Assembly (NCBI GenBank): GCA_963663365.2
Contig: CAXXIH010000004.1
Coordinates: 62,001-126,000, forward strand
Source of the DNA: G963663365 sp963663365
GTDB lineage: Bacteria; Hinthialibacterota; Hinthialibacteria; Hinthialibacterales; G963663365
DNA length: 64,000 nucleotides
Direction: 5' to 3'
Shown here: positions 8,700 through 18,277 of the stretch, in pieces
Layout of the letters: the number at the start of each line of letters is the position of its first letter
Position numbering within the stretch: the stretch's first letter is position 1
The notes under the pieces: model-generated
Databases searched by the model: none
Seen by the model: only the letters and a program-made list of their open reading frames with translations
What the model was told of the DNA's origin: nothing
Position numbers and translations under genes: made by a program

Positions 8700-9860
8700 C
8701 TACGGTTGTGGCGCTACCTCTGGTTTTTTACGCATTTGTTTGATTCCGAAGAAGATGCCGATCGCCACGGCAATCAGGATAAGCGCCAGCAACGGTCGAT
8801 AGAACAGCCAGGCAATAGCGATGGTCACTAGCGACAACGCCAGGGCGATTACCAGAGAGAAAAGGAAAATACCGGCGCCGAGGATGTCGCCGAGAATGGG
8901 GATAACATCGGCGAAAGTAACGAACGGACCGAACATTGCCATAATCCCGAATAGCATCATCACAAATCCCACCAGGCGCAAAATCCAGGTCAGCATTATA
9001 TTGCTATCGATCGCATGCTGAAACATGGCTTCGGAGCTTTTGTTGCCGAGTTCCAACATTTCCAATTCCCGCCCAACCGTGGTCATATACGGACGAAAGC
9101 TATTGCCGTCTTGCTGAGCGACGATGCTGACGGTGCAGGGGCGAACGACCGAAAAACCAATGCGGACATCGCCGATTTGAGGAGATCCTGGATCTTTGCC
9201 GAGATAAATTTGGTTGTTACTGATTCTAGCTTTGTCCTTCCATTGGGCCGGAATGTTTTTGTCATTAGCCACCAGCGGCTGGAAAGCAGAAATTCGCCGG
9301 ATCAGACTATCGCTCAAAGCGAACGCGCCTAGTTTTACCTCCTGGGCCTGCCAGTTTTGCTTGGAGTAGGGCATACTTTCAGGGTTTTCATGACCGCTAG
9401 TTTTGCGAAATTGACTTGACTGGATCAGATCGCTAGACCATTTGCGATCGTATTTATAGATGGTTTTTCTTACTTTTTTGCCGCCTAGTTTGCGCTCAGT
9501 TCGCGTTTCCTTTTTTTCATACCATTGGTACATCTCGACGCTTCGATGCATGCGGATAGCATTCTCGGCAATAGCGAAAGTTTCGTCTTTGAGGATTTCT
9601 TGCGTAGTCGCCTGGCCGGTCATATGCACCAGTTTATTCTGGTTGCGTGGATTGACCTTATCGGACGACATTGATACCACGCTTCCCTTTCCTTCTTCCA
9701 GGCTCTTTGCAGTTTTGACCGCACGGCCTTCGTTCCAGAACAACACAATAAAAGAAAGCCCAAACAATACGGCGCCGAAGATGACACCCTTGATTGATTC
9801 CATGAGGCGGGATCCCCAGGAAATTTCCGATACTTCTGTTACTGAATCTTCAATATCCAT
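8700..9860 (-). CDS. TMEM43-family membrane protein
   Basis: The protein matches the TMEM43/LUMA family known from eukaryotic inner nuclear membranes and found in many bacteria, where its function is unknown. A first membrane helix at about residues 22-42 (VIFGAVLFGLSFIVLFWNEG) is followed by a large soluble region. Three to four hydrophobic helices near the C-terminus follow, containing FVMMLFGIMAMFGPFV and the two adjacent helices LVIALALSLVTIAIAWLFYR. I chose the ATG at 9860 because it is preceded by AAGGAGAAAAT; an upstream in-frame start at 9881 lacks such a site. It lies just downstream of, and on the same strand as, the C39-like membrane protein. Confidence 0.85.
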   Translation of the reverse strand: MDIEDSVTEVSEISWGSRLMESIKGVIFGAVLFGLSFIVLFWNEGRAVKTAKSLEEGKGSVVSMSSDKVNPRNQNKLVHMTGQATTQEILKDETFAIAENAIRMHRSVEMYQWYEKKETRTERKLGGKKVRKTIYKYDRKWSSDLIQSSQFRKTSGHENPESMPYSKQNWQAQEVKLGAFALSDSLIRRISAFQPLVANDKNIPAQWKDKARISNNQIYLGKDPGSPQIGDVRIGFSVVRPCTVSIVAQQDGNSFRPYMTTVGRELEMLELGNKSSEAMFQHAIDSNIMLTWILRLVGFVMMLFGIMAMFGPFVTFADVIPILGDILGAGIFLFSLVIALALSLVTIAIAWLFYRPLLALILIAVAIGIFFGIKQMRKKPEVAPQP

Positions 9861-9884
9861 ATTTTCTCCTTTAGAAACCAATAA

Positions 9885-10685
9885 CTATCGACACAGGGAG
9901 ACAACGATGGCATAGCCGTTCCATCGTTCCCGAAATTTTGCATATGACCAGTATTCGCGGCCCGAAAGAGAATCGCCGATGACAATGCTCTGCGGCTCGA
10001 TTCGAAATACTACCACCACATGGTTGACCAACAGTTGATAGCGAGTATCGACGATACAAGGAAATGGCAGTTTTTGCAAGCCCTTCCAATCAGTGCATAC
10101 GATATTTACCTGCCAGCCGGCTTTGCCGATTTTATTTTCAAGAGCCACTGCTATTCGCAGCAAGCTAGTTCCAGCGCCAGTGGTATGGGTCAACCGTGCC
10201 ATTTCGCTTTCAGTAGAGGCAATCCCCAGGTGATTCAACAGCGTAGCGCCGGCAGCAGGGCCGCAAGTGGATGAAGAACTTTGGATATAAACTCCGTCGA
10301 TTTTTTGCTGACGCCGGCAAGGCTCGACCATCTGAATTTGCCAGCGGGAATAGACAATAATGTATAATCCCAAAGCGCCACACAATAACCGGGTGCCATG
10401 GCGTACCAGTTTGCCGGGATGAATTCGGGAAACAATGGCAAAAAATAGAATTGCAAACAAAGCAAACAACGTTGCCTCCAGATAGATAAAATAGCGTCCC
10501 GGCAACCAGGCAAAAGAAATATCCGGGCGAACACGCAGTACCTGTCCCAGACATAATCCGCCTACGCCGACTATTGCCAGCGGATAGTAAAATTTTTTTC
10601 CCTTATCGGCACTGAAACTACCCAGGACAAACAACGACAACCCGGCTATCATTTGCCCTAAAAACCATAACGGAGCATAATTCAT
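9885..10685 (-). CDS. Membrane protein with C39-like cysteine peptidase domain
   Basis: The N-terminal half has four to five hydrophobic helices (about residues 5-25, 32-50, 63-85 and 95-110). The C-terminal half looks like a papain-like C39 peptidase domain. It has the nucleophile cysteine in SSSTCGPAAGATLLNHLGI, a histidine in VNHVVVVF and an aspartate in IGDSLSG, in the order C-H-D expected for the family. C39 enzymes usually cleave double-glycine leader peptides of exported peptides; no ABC transporter or leader peptide gene is adjacent here, so the substrate is unknown. I used the ATG at 10685, which follows GGAG; an upstream TTG is less likely. Confidence 0.75.
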   Translation of the reverse strand: MNYAPLWFLGQMIAGLSLFVLGSFSADKGKKFYYPLAIVGVGGLCLGQVLRVRPDISFAWLPGRYFIYLEATLFALFAILFFAIVSRIHPGKLVRHGTRLLCGALGLYIIVYSRWQIQMVEPCRRQQKIDGVYIQSSSSTCGPAAGATLLNHLGIASTESEMARLTHTTGAGTSLLRIAVALENKIGKAGWQVNIVCTDWKGLQKLPFPCIVDTRYQLLVNHVVVVFRIEPQSIVIGDSLSGREYWSYAKFRERWNGYAIVVSLCR

Positions 10686-10802
10686 TGTCAACTCCAAATT
10701 TTTGTAAAAAAACTATGCATTCAGATTACCAAAAATAGCGGCTGGGGGCAAGCTAAATTTGACGCTTGTGTAAAAACCTCTTCGCATATGCGGCAAGGAA
10801 AA

Positions 10803-10847
10803 ATTTGACAAACCAAATAGGTAAGTTATTTCTTTCCGGCTTCTAAG
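10803..10847 (+). repeat. Truncated copy of repeat family A (right end only)
   Basis: About 45 bases match the right end of the 160-bp family A repeat: the segment AAACCAAAT(A/G)GGTAAGTTATTT followed by CTTTCCGGCTTCTAA. The left two-thirds are absent. It lies in the 265-base region between divergent genes. Downstream, at about 10896-10937, is a stretch similar over roughly 40 bases to 44135-44176. Confidence 0.7.
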
Positions 10848-10950
10848 TGAACTTTTCCTTTGCTGCTAACGATTATTAGATTGGTAATGTTACTTTGACA
10901 ATGTCAAGTTCTTTGAAAGATCCAAATTTTACCACTCCTTAGGAATCAAA

Positions 10951-12774
10951 ATGCAGCTTTATCAAGACTACAACGAAGACGATTGTGAATATCAAGAGCA
11001 ACCGCAGTATTTTTCGGCATTCTTCCGAGAACAATTGAGCAATATGCCCTGGTGGGTATTATCCATTGTCGTTCACCTTATTGTCATTTCCCTTACCAGT
11101 CTCATTGTTATCGAAGAACCACAGCCTCTGTATCAATTAGAGTTCAATGTCTCCCTGGAAACCGAGAAAAAACAAGAGAAAATTCCGGAAATTCATAAAG
11201 AACGATCTCGACAAGAGATTATTCACGAAAAAATCTCGATGCAAGAGCTGCCCCGGGAACATGTAGTCAAACCTTACAACAACAGTCCAGAAGAAAGCTT
11301 GGAACCACCAAAAGGTGAGCACCATGGCAATGACAGTCCTTTCTCTGGAAAATTCGATAATCAAGCAATCGGAGTCGGTGGAGGCGCGGGTAAATTGTTC
11401 GGCGATCGCCTGGGGAGCAGGAAACACCTGCAAAAACGCGGAGGGGGCGTTGATACTGAAAGTGCAGTACAGGCTGGACTGCGCTGGCTGAAAAGACACC
11501 AAAGCCCGGATGGACGCTGGGATAGCGACGGTTTTATTCAATACTGTGGCAAAGAGGCCGAATTCTCAGGACAATGCCAAGGAATTGGTGATGCTCAGTA
11601 TGACCCGGCAATGACCGCGTTAGCGGCGCTATGTTTTCTTGGCTCGGGCCATACCACTACCAGCGGTGAATACAAGAATCAGGTCAAAAATGCCGTACGT
11701 TATCTGATCAGCAGCCAGGATGAGGACGGCTGCTTTGGCTCGCGTCAGACAACCCGCCACATGTACAACCATGCGATTGCTACTCTGGCCATCGTGGAAG
11801 CTTATGCTCTGTCCAATCATAATCCGATGTTGAAAACGAGTGCCGTAAAAGCCATTGATTTTCTTGCCAAAGCACAAACTCCAGGCGGGGGGTGGCGCTA
11901 CACCCATCTTCCTGGAGAAGATGACACTTCGGTGATGGGATGGTGTGTAATGGCACTTAAACTGGCACAAGATGCCGGGATCGCGATACCGTCCAACGCT
12001 TTCGCTGGCGCTCAAAAATTTTTGCAAGCGGTGACTGACACTAACCAGAGGTCTGGCTATCGCCGCCAAAATGATAAAATCGAATTCGAGCAAGCGGTGC
12101 TGACAACCCAATATTTATTTTCGCTGCCGCCAGAAAGCTGCGCCGATTTACAAAGCGGCAGGCTTAGTGAGCACACTCTGCGCCAGTTCGAACAACATGG
12201 CCATCCTCTTTCTCCTGGTGTCCAGATACGCCGCACCTCGTTTCGAGCGATAGATGCCGCTCTTGGCTCAAGTATGACCCGAGGCCATATTGAAGTATGG
12301 CGGGTATTTGACCGCAGCAATAATCGTGAATATCAGATATCGCAAAGCCAAAAGCCCGATGTATTTTTGATCAGCAATAAATTTGCTGCCAGTGAAGCCA
12401 TGACTGCGGTAGCGATGACTTCGCGGGTGTTTATGAACATCGATCGCCAACATCCTTCATTATTAGCGGCAGCAGGGTTGCTGGGAGCACAGCCTCCGGC
12501 ATGGGCAAGGGGAGCTAATGGTTATAGCCCTATCAATTATTACTATTGGTATTATGGCACGCTGGCAATGTATCAAATGAGTGGAGAATACTGGCTAAAT
12601 TGGAATAGCCATATCAAGAGAATCTTACTGGAGCACCAACAAAAGCAGGGATGTGAGAACGGGTCGTGGCCGCCAATTGGCAAACGTTGCCAGCCCGGCG
12701 GTCGCATCTATGCTACCACACTTAGCATTCTCAGCCTGGAAATTTATTATCGCTATGGTCGTATTGATAAATAG
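10951..12774 (+). CDS. Membrane-anchored protein with prenyltransferase/squalene-oxidase-type repeats
   Basis: The protein has a short cytoplasmic N-terminus and one membrane helix at about residues 34-56 (WVLSIVVHLIVISLTSLIVI). A charged linker up to residue 165 is followed by a domain of alpha-alpha barrel repeats. The repeats contain the QSPDGRW and AQTPGGGWRY motifs of the terpene cyclase/prenyltransferase superfamily (about residues 170-600). Such anchored proteins are abundant in Planctomycetota and their function is not known. The sequence does not show the DxDD motif of squalene-hopene cyclase, so I do not call it a cyclase. The ATG is preceded by TTAGGAATC. Confidence 0.8.
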   Translation: MQLYQDYNEDDCEYQEQPQYFSAFFREQLSNMPWWVLSIVVHLIVISLTSLIVIEEPQPLYQLEFNVSLETEKKQEKIPEIHKERSRQEIIHEKISMQELPREHVVKPYNNSPEESLEPPKGEHHGNDSPFSGKFDNQAIGVGGGAGKLFGDRLGSRKHLQKRGGGVDTESAVQAGLRWLKRHQSPDGRWDSDGFIQYCGKEAEFSGQCQGIGDAQYDPAMTALAALCFLGSGHTTTSGEYKNQVKNAVRYLISSQDEDGCFGSRQTTRHMYNHAIATLAIVEAYALSNHNPMLKTSAVKAIDFLAKAQTPGGGWRYTHLPGEDDTSVMGWCVMALKLAQDAGIAIPSNAFAGAQKFLQAVTDTNQRSGYRRQNDKIEFEQAVLTTQYLFSLPPESCADLQSGRLSEHTLRQFEQHGHPLSPGVQIRRTSFRAIDAALGSSMTRGHIEVWRVFDRSNNREYQISQSQKPDVFLISNKFAASEAMTAVAMTSRVFMNIDRQHPSLLAAAGLLGAQPPAWARGANGYSPINYYYWYYGTLAMYQMSGEYWLNWNSHIKRILLEHQQKQGCENGSWPPIGKRCQPGGRIYATTLSILSLEIYYRYGRIDK

Positions 12775-12803
12775 GCGACCGGTCGGTGAAACGCTTTACC
12801 TTC

Positions 12804-12987
12804 TATTTCCTTTCTTTCCGGCTCCTAAGGAGCCGGCAAGAAATAAGTTGGCCAGTTGGTTTAGCAATTTTGCTTCCTGGCAAGGAGCGACGAATGCGTA
12901 TAGCCTTAGTTCTGTAATTGAGGAGCGACGCGGCCAGGGAGCAAAAGGGCAAACCAAATGGGTAAGTTATTTCTTGCCGGTTCCTAA
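12804..12987. repeat. Family A repeat, one full copy abutting an end fragment
   Basis: A full family A copy (about 12827-12987) begins AAGGAGCCGGCAAGAAATAA and ends in the inverted version. The two ends form an imperfect terminal inverted repeat of about 22 bases, with a conserved core around AATTGAGGAGCGACGC. Immediately left is a 23-base fragment matching the right end of the same family, so two copies once lay side by side. The repeat supplies the last codons and stop of the minus-strand gene at 12967-14472. Confidence 0.85.
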
Positions 12988-14472
12988 GCCATCCAGAGTA
13001 TTGAGTAATATCTTAGCTTTTACCTGTTCTTTAGTCTGGAACAAATCTTTCCAGGTTTTGACATATTGCCGCAACTGGTCGATCGCAGTTGCTCCGGCTA
13101 ATTTGAGCCGGTGGCGGCAGCGGGGGCTTTCCAGCATTTTTTCCAGGATCTGCAGAGCTTGACTCCGCCCGCCATTGGCACTTTTACGCTCCAGATGTTT
13201 GATAAGCTCAGCAACATCAATGTTGGCCATTCGGACTACCCTAAGCCGATGCTTATCCACAGGGAATAGTGCAAACATATAGCCGGCAGCGACTTTGAGA
13301 TTTTTAGTTTGGGGATGGACCCAAATTTGGAAATAGAAGCGACTTCTCTCCTTTGCGCTTACGCTCAAATGGTCTTCGATTTTTTTCGAGTCGGCATAGA
13401 ATCGATAATTGTATTTAATTCCATCGAAAACCCGATAAGGTTTTGTTAGATAAAAGCCATATGCTTTCAACGCCACCAGGGGTACCTTGACAATAAACGG
13501 CCCAGCGCCGGGAATGATTGTAATTTGCTTCCTGACCGTCTGATATCTGGCGAATCTCAACTCCAGCATCACTTCGCTTCCTGGCAAAAAAGTCTGATCT
13601 TTAGAGACAGGATTGCCGTTAACCAAAATCTGTTGCGCTGACACCAAAATATTGCCAGACGAATTGATTACCTCGAAAGCAAGTCGTCGCGGCCTGGCAA
13701 AAAGTTTTTGGGTGATCCGATAAGGCTGCTCACTAGGCAAGATTTCAATTTCCAGACGCGGGCCGAACTTATAGCCAGGGCGTTGGATATACAGAAAATA
13801 GGCACCAGGCCTGACTTTCTTGCCGCGAAAATAAACAAAACAAGGAATCCCTGTCAGTTTATCGATCAGCGAAAATTTGAAAGGGGCGAGATTCGCGGGC
13901 GGTTCAATATCATAGACTACATTGAGACAAAATTGCACCTGTTTGGCAATCAACTGGTTTTCGATAACGAACGGCTTCGCTGCCGGCCAGACATATTTTT
14001 TGGTTTCAATCACTTCGTAGGCTTCTTTGGTGATGCGCAATATATACAAACCAGGTTTGATCATATCACCTTCTTTGACAATTTTTTCTGATTTGGGCTT
14101 CTCCACCGGAGCCATGGTGATTTGGTACGGCGCCAGATTTTCGGGAGGCTTGACGTCATAGCTGATCTTTTCTTTGAGCGACCTGGCAGTGGTAATCAAG
14201 ATTCTTTCCAGCAGAAACGGCCCTTTTCCGGGCGGGATAAGCAGCTCTTCTTTGAGCGAAGCATAACCAGGGTGTTGAATATCGAGTTTATATTTGCCGG
14301 GTTTGAACGCGGCCTCACGGGCATCTTTGCCGTTGAGAGAAATTACATCGGGATCAATACGTTCACCGGGGGGAAAATCACCGCTAATCACCGCTTCGAC
14401 TTCCCGTGGCACGGTTTGCGCACTGAGCAATGATAAAACCAGGGAAATGAAAACTATGACCAAGTTTTTCAT
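12967..14472 (-). CDS. Secreted protein with repeated PEGA-like beta domains, unknown function
   Basis: A signal peptide is evident at residues 1-19 (hydrophobic run LVIVFISLVLSLLSA), so the protein is probably exported. The mature part contains at least four related segments, each with a motif like KPGxYxLxIxxPGY followed by a PxxxPFxIE/L stretch (about residues 50-100, 130-170, 205-255 and 290-330). These resemble PEGA-type surface domains. The C-terminal 170 residues are unlike the rest. The ATG at 14472 follows GGAGGAG. The last seven residues (GLGTGKK) and the stop are encoded inside the family A repeat, so the original C-terminus has been replaced. Confidence 0.7.
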   Translation of the reverse strand: MKNLVIVFISLVLSLLSAQTVPREVEAVISGDFPPGERIDPDVISLNGKDAREAAFKPGKYKLDIQHPGYASLKEELLIPPGKGPFLLERILITTARSLKEKISYDVKPPENLAPYQITMAPVEKPKSEKIVKEGDMIKPGLYILRITKEAYEVIETKKYVWPAAKPFVIENQLIAKQVQFCLNVVYDIEPPANLAPFKFSLIDKLTGIPCFVYFRGKKVRPGAYFLYIQRPGYKFGPRLEIEILPSEQPYRITQKLFARPRRLAFEVINSSGNILVSAQQILVNGNPVSKDQTFLPGSEVMLELRFARYQTVRKQITIIPGAGPFIVKVPLVALKAYGFYLTKPYRVFDGIKYNYRFYADSKKIEDHLSVSAKERSRFYFQIWVHPQTKNLKVAAGYMFALFPVDKHRLRVVRMANIDVAELIKHLERKSANGGRSQALQILEKMLESPRCRHRLKLAGATAIDQLRQYVKTWKDLFQTKEQVKAKILLNTLDGLGTGKK

Positions 14473-14559
14473 CTACTCCTCCATTCTTCATTATCCAGAA
14501 TGCTGACGAAATCTACCTGATCTTCATAGAAATTGATGGAGTGCTGTAACGTTGCACCC

Positions 14560-14740
14560 CATAAGTATCGAAGGATTCAGCGGATATTTTTCCTGTATGC
14601 CTGATCTCTCCTCTTCTCAGTAGTGGGAAATACTCATCCGTCTCATCCACGCGGTTCACTGCGACGCGCGTGCCCCCCAGCAACCGCACGAAATCCTCCT
14701 GTGACAGCCCCAACTTACGATTATCGCCATCGACCATCGA
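14560..14740 (-). pseudogene. Fragment resembling a Crp/Fnr-type helix-turn-helix
   Basis: The minus strand encodes LGLSQEDFVRLLGGTRVAVNR, which resembles the DNA-recognition helix region of Crp/Fnr regulators. The surrounding frame does not continue into a full regulator and no effector domain is present. I read it as a decayed fragment. The rest of the 14473-14989 gap holds a 21-base tandem repeat and a half copy of the CCACGAAT repeat. Confidence 0.3.
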
Positions 14741-14804
14741 ATTATACCAGTGCCTGGGACAACTTATGCACCCAACTTGGCATAAGTCTTGAAAATATAT
14801 GTCA

Positions 14805-14846
14805 GATGCCTGGCACCATTGCTCCGATGCCTGGCACCATTGCTCC
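14805..14846. repeat. Two perfect 21-base tandem units of a REP-like sequence
   Basis: The unit GATGCCTGGCACCATTGCTCC occurs twice without a mismatch. Its core TGCCTGGCACCA is the complement of the TGGTGCCAGGCA motif that recurs at 38860-39030. A half copy of the CCACGAATGGACAC repeat follows at 14856. Confidence 0.8.
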
Positions 14847-14989
14847 GATAAATTTGAACCACGAATGGACACTAATAACCACGAATCGGAGAGAATATTT
14901 CAGCATGTCTTTTCTAATGAAACGATTTGCACCCATTCTTTTTTTGAGCAGTAACTACCCCCCCAACCTTGAAATGCTCCCGGGCGCTC

Positions 14990-15901
14990 TTAGGTAATCT
15001 GTAAGCGCTGGCACCATGCCGTCAATTCCGCCTCGGTCAGAAAACCACAGCCACCACCATTGACGCCGATTTTGCGCGAAGCGAACACTGTGGCTTTGCG
15101 TAGGGACTGATAGGGCTGATGTGTTTGCGCATAGCAGTGCAAAAAACAGGAGAATAGAGCATCTCCAGCACCGATACTATTTACTATCGTTGTGGTGGCA
15201 ACCGCCGGTATCTGTTGCAGCGAGTTATCGGCACGAACATACAATAGCGCTCCAGCACTGCCCATGCCGATGACGATAATTTGGTTGCGATAGTGGCGCC
15301 GTAATTGTTCGATAAATTGTGCCGGCGGCACCGGCAATTGTTCATGGCTCAAAAACAGAATATCCGCCGCAGCCATGAAATCGCGGTTGAATTCATCGTG
15401 AACGCTGGCGATGGTGTGGACATCGCAGGCCACTGGCTTGCCCATTTCTCGGGCCGCTGCTAAAAAGGGACGAGAGAAGTTGATATTGCATAGTACCGCC
15501 AGATCACAGCCAGCCAGGGCTTGTAAAAACTGTGGTTGTGGATAGTGGATATCCTGAATGTCTTTGAGATCGACGTGAATTTGGCGACGGCCATCGCGGG
15601 TATAGATAATTACTGATTGCGGTGTTGCCGTCAATTGAGATAACACCCCGGCGACGCTGAAATTCTCTCGGGCCAACGCCTGCTCAATTACTTTGCCGAC
15701 AAGATCCTGGCCAATAAAGCTGCAAAGTTGCACCTGGTTGCCTAAATGCGCCAGGGCGCGGGCGACATTGTAGCCGACACCTGAAATGGTAGAATTGGCA
15801 CCATGAAAGGGATACAACACCGGACAATAATCAAGGGGAAAACTTTCCACTCGCAAGGTGGTTTCGAAATTGATCAGCCCGGATACCAAAACTCGAGTCA
15901 T
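14990..15901 (-). CDS. PfkB-family carbohydrate kinase
   Basis: The protein belongs to the ribokinase/PfkB superfamily, which phosphorylates sugars, nucleosides or related alcohols with ATP. The N-terminal part carries the substrate-pocket region GANSTISGVGYNVARALAHLG. The C-terminal signature NSIGAGDALFSCFL contains the GAGD anion hole with the catalytic aspartate. Length (303 aa) is normal. The exact sugar cannot be told. The ATG at 15901 follows AAAGGAAA. The gene lies 61 bases downstream of the Ser/Thr kinase on the same strand and may share its transcript. Confidence 0.88.
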   Translation of the reverse strand: MTRVLVSGLINFETTLRVESFPLDYCPVLYPFHGANSTISGVGYNVARALAHLGNQVQLCSFIGQDLVGKVIEQALARENFSVAGVLSQLTATPQSVIIYTRDGRRQIHVDLKDIQDIHYPQPQFLQALAGCDLAVLCNINFSRPFLAAAREMGKPVACDVHTIASVHDEFNRDFMAAADILFLSHEQLPVPPAQFIEQLRRHYRNQIIVIGMGSAGALLYVRADNSLQQIPAVATTTIVNSIGAGDALFSCFLHCYAQTHQPYQSLRKATVFASRKIGVNGGGCGFLTEAELTAWCQRLQIT

Positions 15902-15965
15902 CAATATAGTTTCCTTTTCTATAGTATCAGCGATATCCGCAGGCTAACGCCAGATTCATTATCTT

Positions 15966-17366
15966 TTAAAAATAGCGGTAACACAGGTAAAACAATGCTA
16001 GCGCCAGCATCCCCCATAGCAGAAGATCCATATAACTCCAGCTATCATCTTCGCTGTCGCCGGTAGCCATCAATTCTTGCATTGAACGGCGCTCGGGTTT
16101 GCTTTCTTTCATGGTTTCGAATTGGGACGCTCTTGCTGGATTGGGCAACGGAGCTGTTGGGGTTGACGGCAACTGACTTTCGCGGCTGGCCAGTGACATT
16201 TTTCGTACTGGAGAAGGACTGGATACCGGGCGCTTGGCATTCAAAAATTGACGCAGACTCTGGTACATTTCTTGCGCTGAATGATAGCGCTTACTTTCTT
16301 CTTTTTCAATGGCTTTTAGACAAATATCTTCCAGTATTTTGGGAATGGAAGATTTGCGCTGTCTGGGAGGAATCGGGGATTCCGTTAAAATCATCTGCAT
16401 CAAGGTGGTGGTAACACTGTGATCGAAAGGCGGCTTACCTACCAGCATTTCGTAAAAAACTACCCCCAGGGCATAGATATCGCTAGCTGGACCGATTTCA
16501 TCTCCGGTAATTTGCTCTGGCGACATATACAGCGGCGTTCCCATGATAATATTGGGTTGGGTAATGCGCACTTCTTGACTCATTTTTCGCGCCAGTCCGA
16601 AATCGGTGATTTTGGCCTGGCCTTCGTTGCTGATCATTATATTTTCCGGCTTGATATCGCGATGAATGATCTTGTTGTCATGAGCATGCTGCAACCCCTG
16701 GCAAATCTGAGCGATAATTTCCACTTTTTGCTGCAGCGACGGACGTTGATTTTTCAATACATAGGCTAAACTGTGGCCAGCAACATACTCCATCGCGATG
16801 TAATGCTCGCCGCATTCGTCGCCAACATCATAAATGGAGACGATCGCCGGATGATTCAACGAAGCTACGGCGCGTGCTTCTTGCTTGAACCGCAAGAGGA
16901 TGTTGTCATTCAATTCTTCGGTCTTCAGCACTTTCAAAGCGACCAGTCGCCCAAGATCTTCATGCTCGGCCTGGTAAACTAAACCCACACTGCCATTGCC
17001 AATCAACTCGACAATTTTATATTTTCCGTACTTTTGCCGGATGAAATCAGCTCGACGGGTGGTAGCGTTCGATTTCAGAAATTGCCGGCACTCTTTACAA
17101 AAAGCGCTATCGGTATTTTCCGGCAACAGATTCAGTGACTGACAATGGGGACAGATAATGCTATTTTCACGCAAACGCAAGAGTTCGCTAATTTGTGCGG
17201 TAGACAATAGACCGCTATCACACAGAGCAAAAACCATTTGCTTGCCGCTACTATTTTCGATCAACTCGCGGAGTTGCTCTTGTGTCAACAGGTTCAATTT
17301 CAGAGATAGCTTGATGAGCATCAAATCGTCGCCATCAAAACTTCTCAATTCCCCTAATAGTTCCAT
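15966..17366 (-). CDS. Ser/Thr protein kinase with zinc ribbon and C-terminal tail anchor
   Basis: This is a Hanks-type kinase. Residues 70-95 carry two CxxC pairs (C72, C75, C90, C93) likely forming a zinc ribbon. The kinase domain spans about 115-375, with the glycine loop GNGSVG, the ATP lysine K145, the catalytic loop HRDIKPEN (D237), DFG at 255-257 and the SPEQ segment, so it should be active. A Ser/Pro-rich linker follows. The last 20 residues are a hydrophobic helix (LLLWGMLALALFYLCYRYF) that would anchor the protein with the kinase in the cytoplasm. No periplasmic sensor domain is present, so its signal is probably cytoplasmic. Confidence 0.93.
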   Translation of the reverse strand: MELLGELRSFDGDDLMLIKLSLKLNLLTQEQLRELIENSSGKQMVFALCDSGLLSTAQISELLRLRENSIICPHCQSLNLLPENTDSAFCKECRQFLKSNATTRRADFIRQKYGKYKIVELIGNGSVGLVYQAEHEDLGRLVALKVLKTEELNDNILLRFKQEARAVASLNHPAIVSIYDVGDECGEHYIAMEYVAGHSLAYVLKNQRPSLQQKVEIIAQICQGLQHAHDNKIIHRDIKPENIMISNEGQAKITDFGLARKMSQEVRITQPNIIMGTPLYMSPEQITGDEIGPASDIYALGVVFYEMLVGKPPFDHSVTTTLMQMILTESPIPPRQRKSSIPKILEDICLKAIEKEESKRYHSAQEMYQSLRQFLNAKRPVSSPSPVRKMSLASRESQLPSTPTAPLPNPARASQFETMKESKPERRSMQELMATGDSEDDSWSYMDLLLWGMLALALFYLCYRYF

Positions 17367-17386
17367 AAAGCACCTGCGCAGCCAGA

Positions 17387-18250
17387 CTAGCTTTGGTTCT
17401 GTGTTTTTGTTCTACCTAGCCACTCGATGAGCTTGGCCGTCAACGCTTCCTTGCCTTTCTCGTTAAAAACTTCGTGGAAGGCATCATGGATAATGTAAAA
17501 ATCCTTGCGGGGATCGGTAAGCCCGGCAAAGAATTGCTTGCTCGCTTCCAGATCGGTTATTTCGTCCTTTTCGCCGTGGAAAATCAGACATGGCACTTTG
17601 ATATGCCTTGCTGCCAGCAAAGCTTTCTTCATTCCCCTGGTTATTTCCACGAGCCAGCGACTATTAATATGATGCTGTACCATCGGGTCGGTGATATATT
17701 CTTCGACAATCTCTGGGTCGTGCGACAGTAGCCCGGGATCGACAATTCTCTGCAAGGAATAACTAGGATAAAAAAGCGACATCATTCGTGCGGTCAAACG
17801 TTTGACAATTGGAATAGCGATTTTGCATCTAAATAACGGGCCACTCAATACCAACCCCTGTACCGGGCATTTCGCCCAGGCGGTGAACACTACGGCAATC
17901 AATCCGCCCAGACTATGGCCGAAAACGAAAGGGACTTGCATTTGCTTATGGATTTTCAGAAAAGCATAAAAATTGGCGATATCGACAAGATAATCTTCGA
18001 AACGATGAATATAGCCTCTTCTGCCTTCCGATCGTCCATAGCCGGTGAGGTCCAAAATATAAAAATTGTATCCGTTCTGTGCCAGCTCGCTTCCCAATTC
18101 ATGGTAACGCCCTCCATGCTCGGAAGCACCATGAATGGCTATGATTTCGCCTCTGTTTTTATTAGTCGCGCAATAACGGCGATAATAAAGCCATCTTCTT
18201 TCGGAAGGGAAAAAGCCCTCGGCCTGAATATAGGTTGCTACTTGTGTCAT
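17387..18250 (-). CDS. Alpha/beta hydrolase, monoacylglycerol-lipase-like
   Basis: The fold and motifs match serine hydrolases of the monoglyceride lipase/lysophospholipase group (Hydrolase_4). They include the oxyanion-region sequence IHGASEHGGRYHELG and the conserved DLTGYGRSEGRRG. The nucleophile elbow is GHSLGG, and an acid (HGEKDEITD) and a histidine (HDAFHEVFNE) lie in the right order. Length 287 aa is normal. The start codon is only 15 bases from the terminal repeat of the mobile element at 18265-19193. Its upstream region has therefore been replaced, and any promoter now comes from the element. No clear ribosome-binding site is visible. Confidence 0.88.
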   Translation of the reverse strand: MTQVATYIQAEGFFPSERRWLYYRRYCATNKNRGEIIAIHGASEHGGRYHELGSELAQNGYNFYILDLTGYGRSEGRRGYIHRFEDYLVDIANFYAFLKIHKQMQVPFVFGHSLGGLIAVVFTAWAKCPVQGLVLSGPLFRCKIAIPIVKRLTARMMSLFYPSYSLQRIVDPGLLSHDPEIVEEYITDPMVQHHINSRWLVEITRGMKKALLAARHIKVPCLIFHGEKDEITDLEASKQFFAGLTDPRKDFYIIHDAFHEVFNEKGKEALTAKLIEWLGRTKTQNQS

Positions 18251-18277
18251 AATTTTTATATAATACCCTGATTGCTA

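Noticed and set aside
10951..12774. Squalene-hopene cyclase
   Set aside because: The repeat motifs fit the superfamily, but the catalytic DxDD motif is not seen and the protein has an N-terminal membrane anchor.
14513..14872. 119-residue minus-strand open frame as a real protein
   Set aside because: It spans the REP-like tandem units and a regulator fragment, and its two ends are repeat-derived; only the helix-turn-helix-like piece is kept as a fragment.
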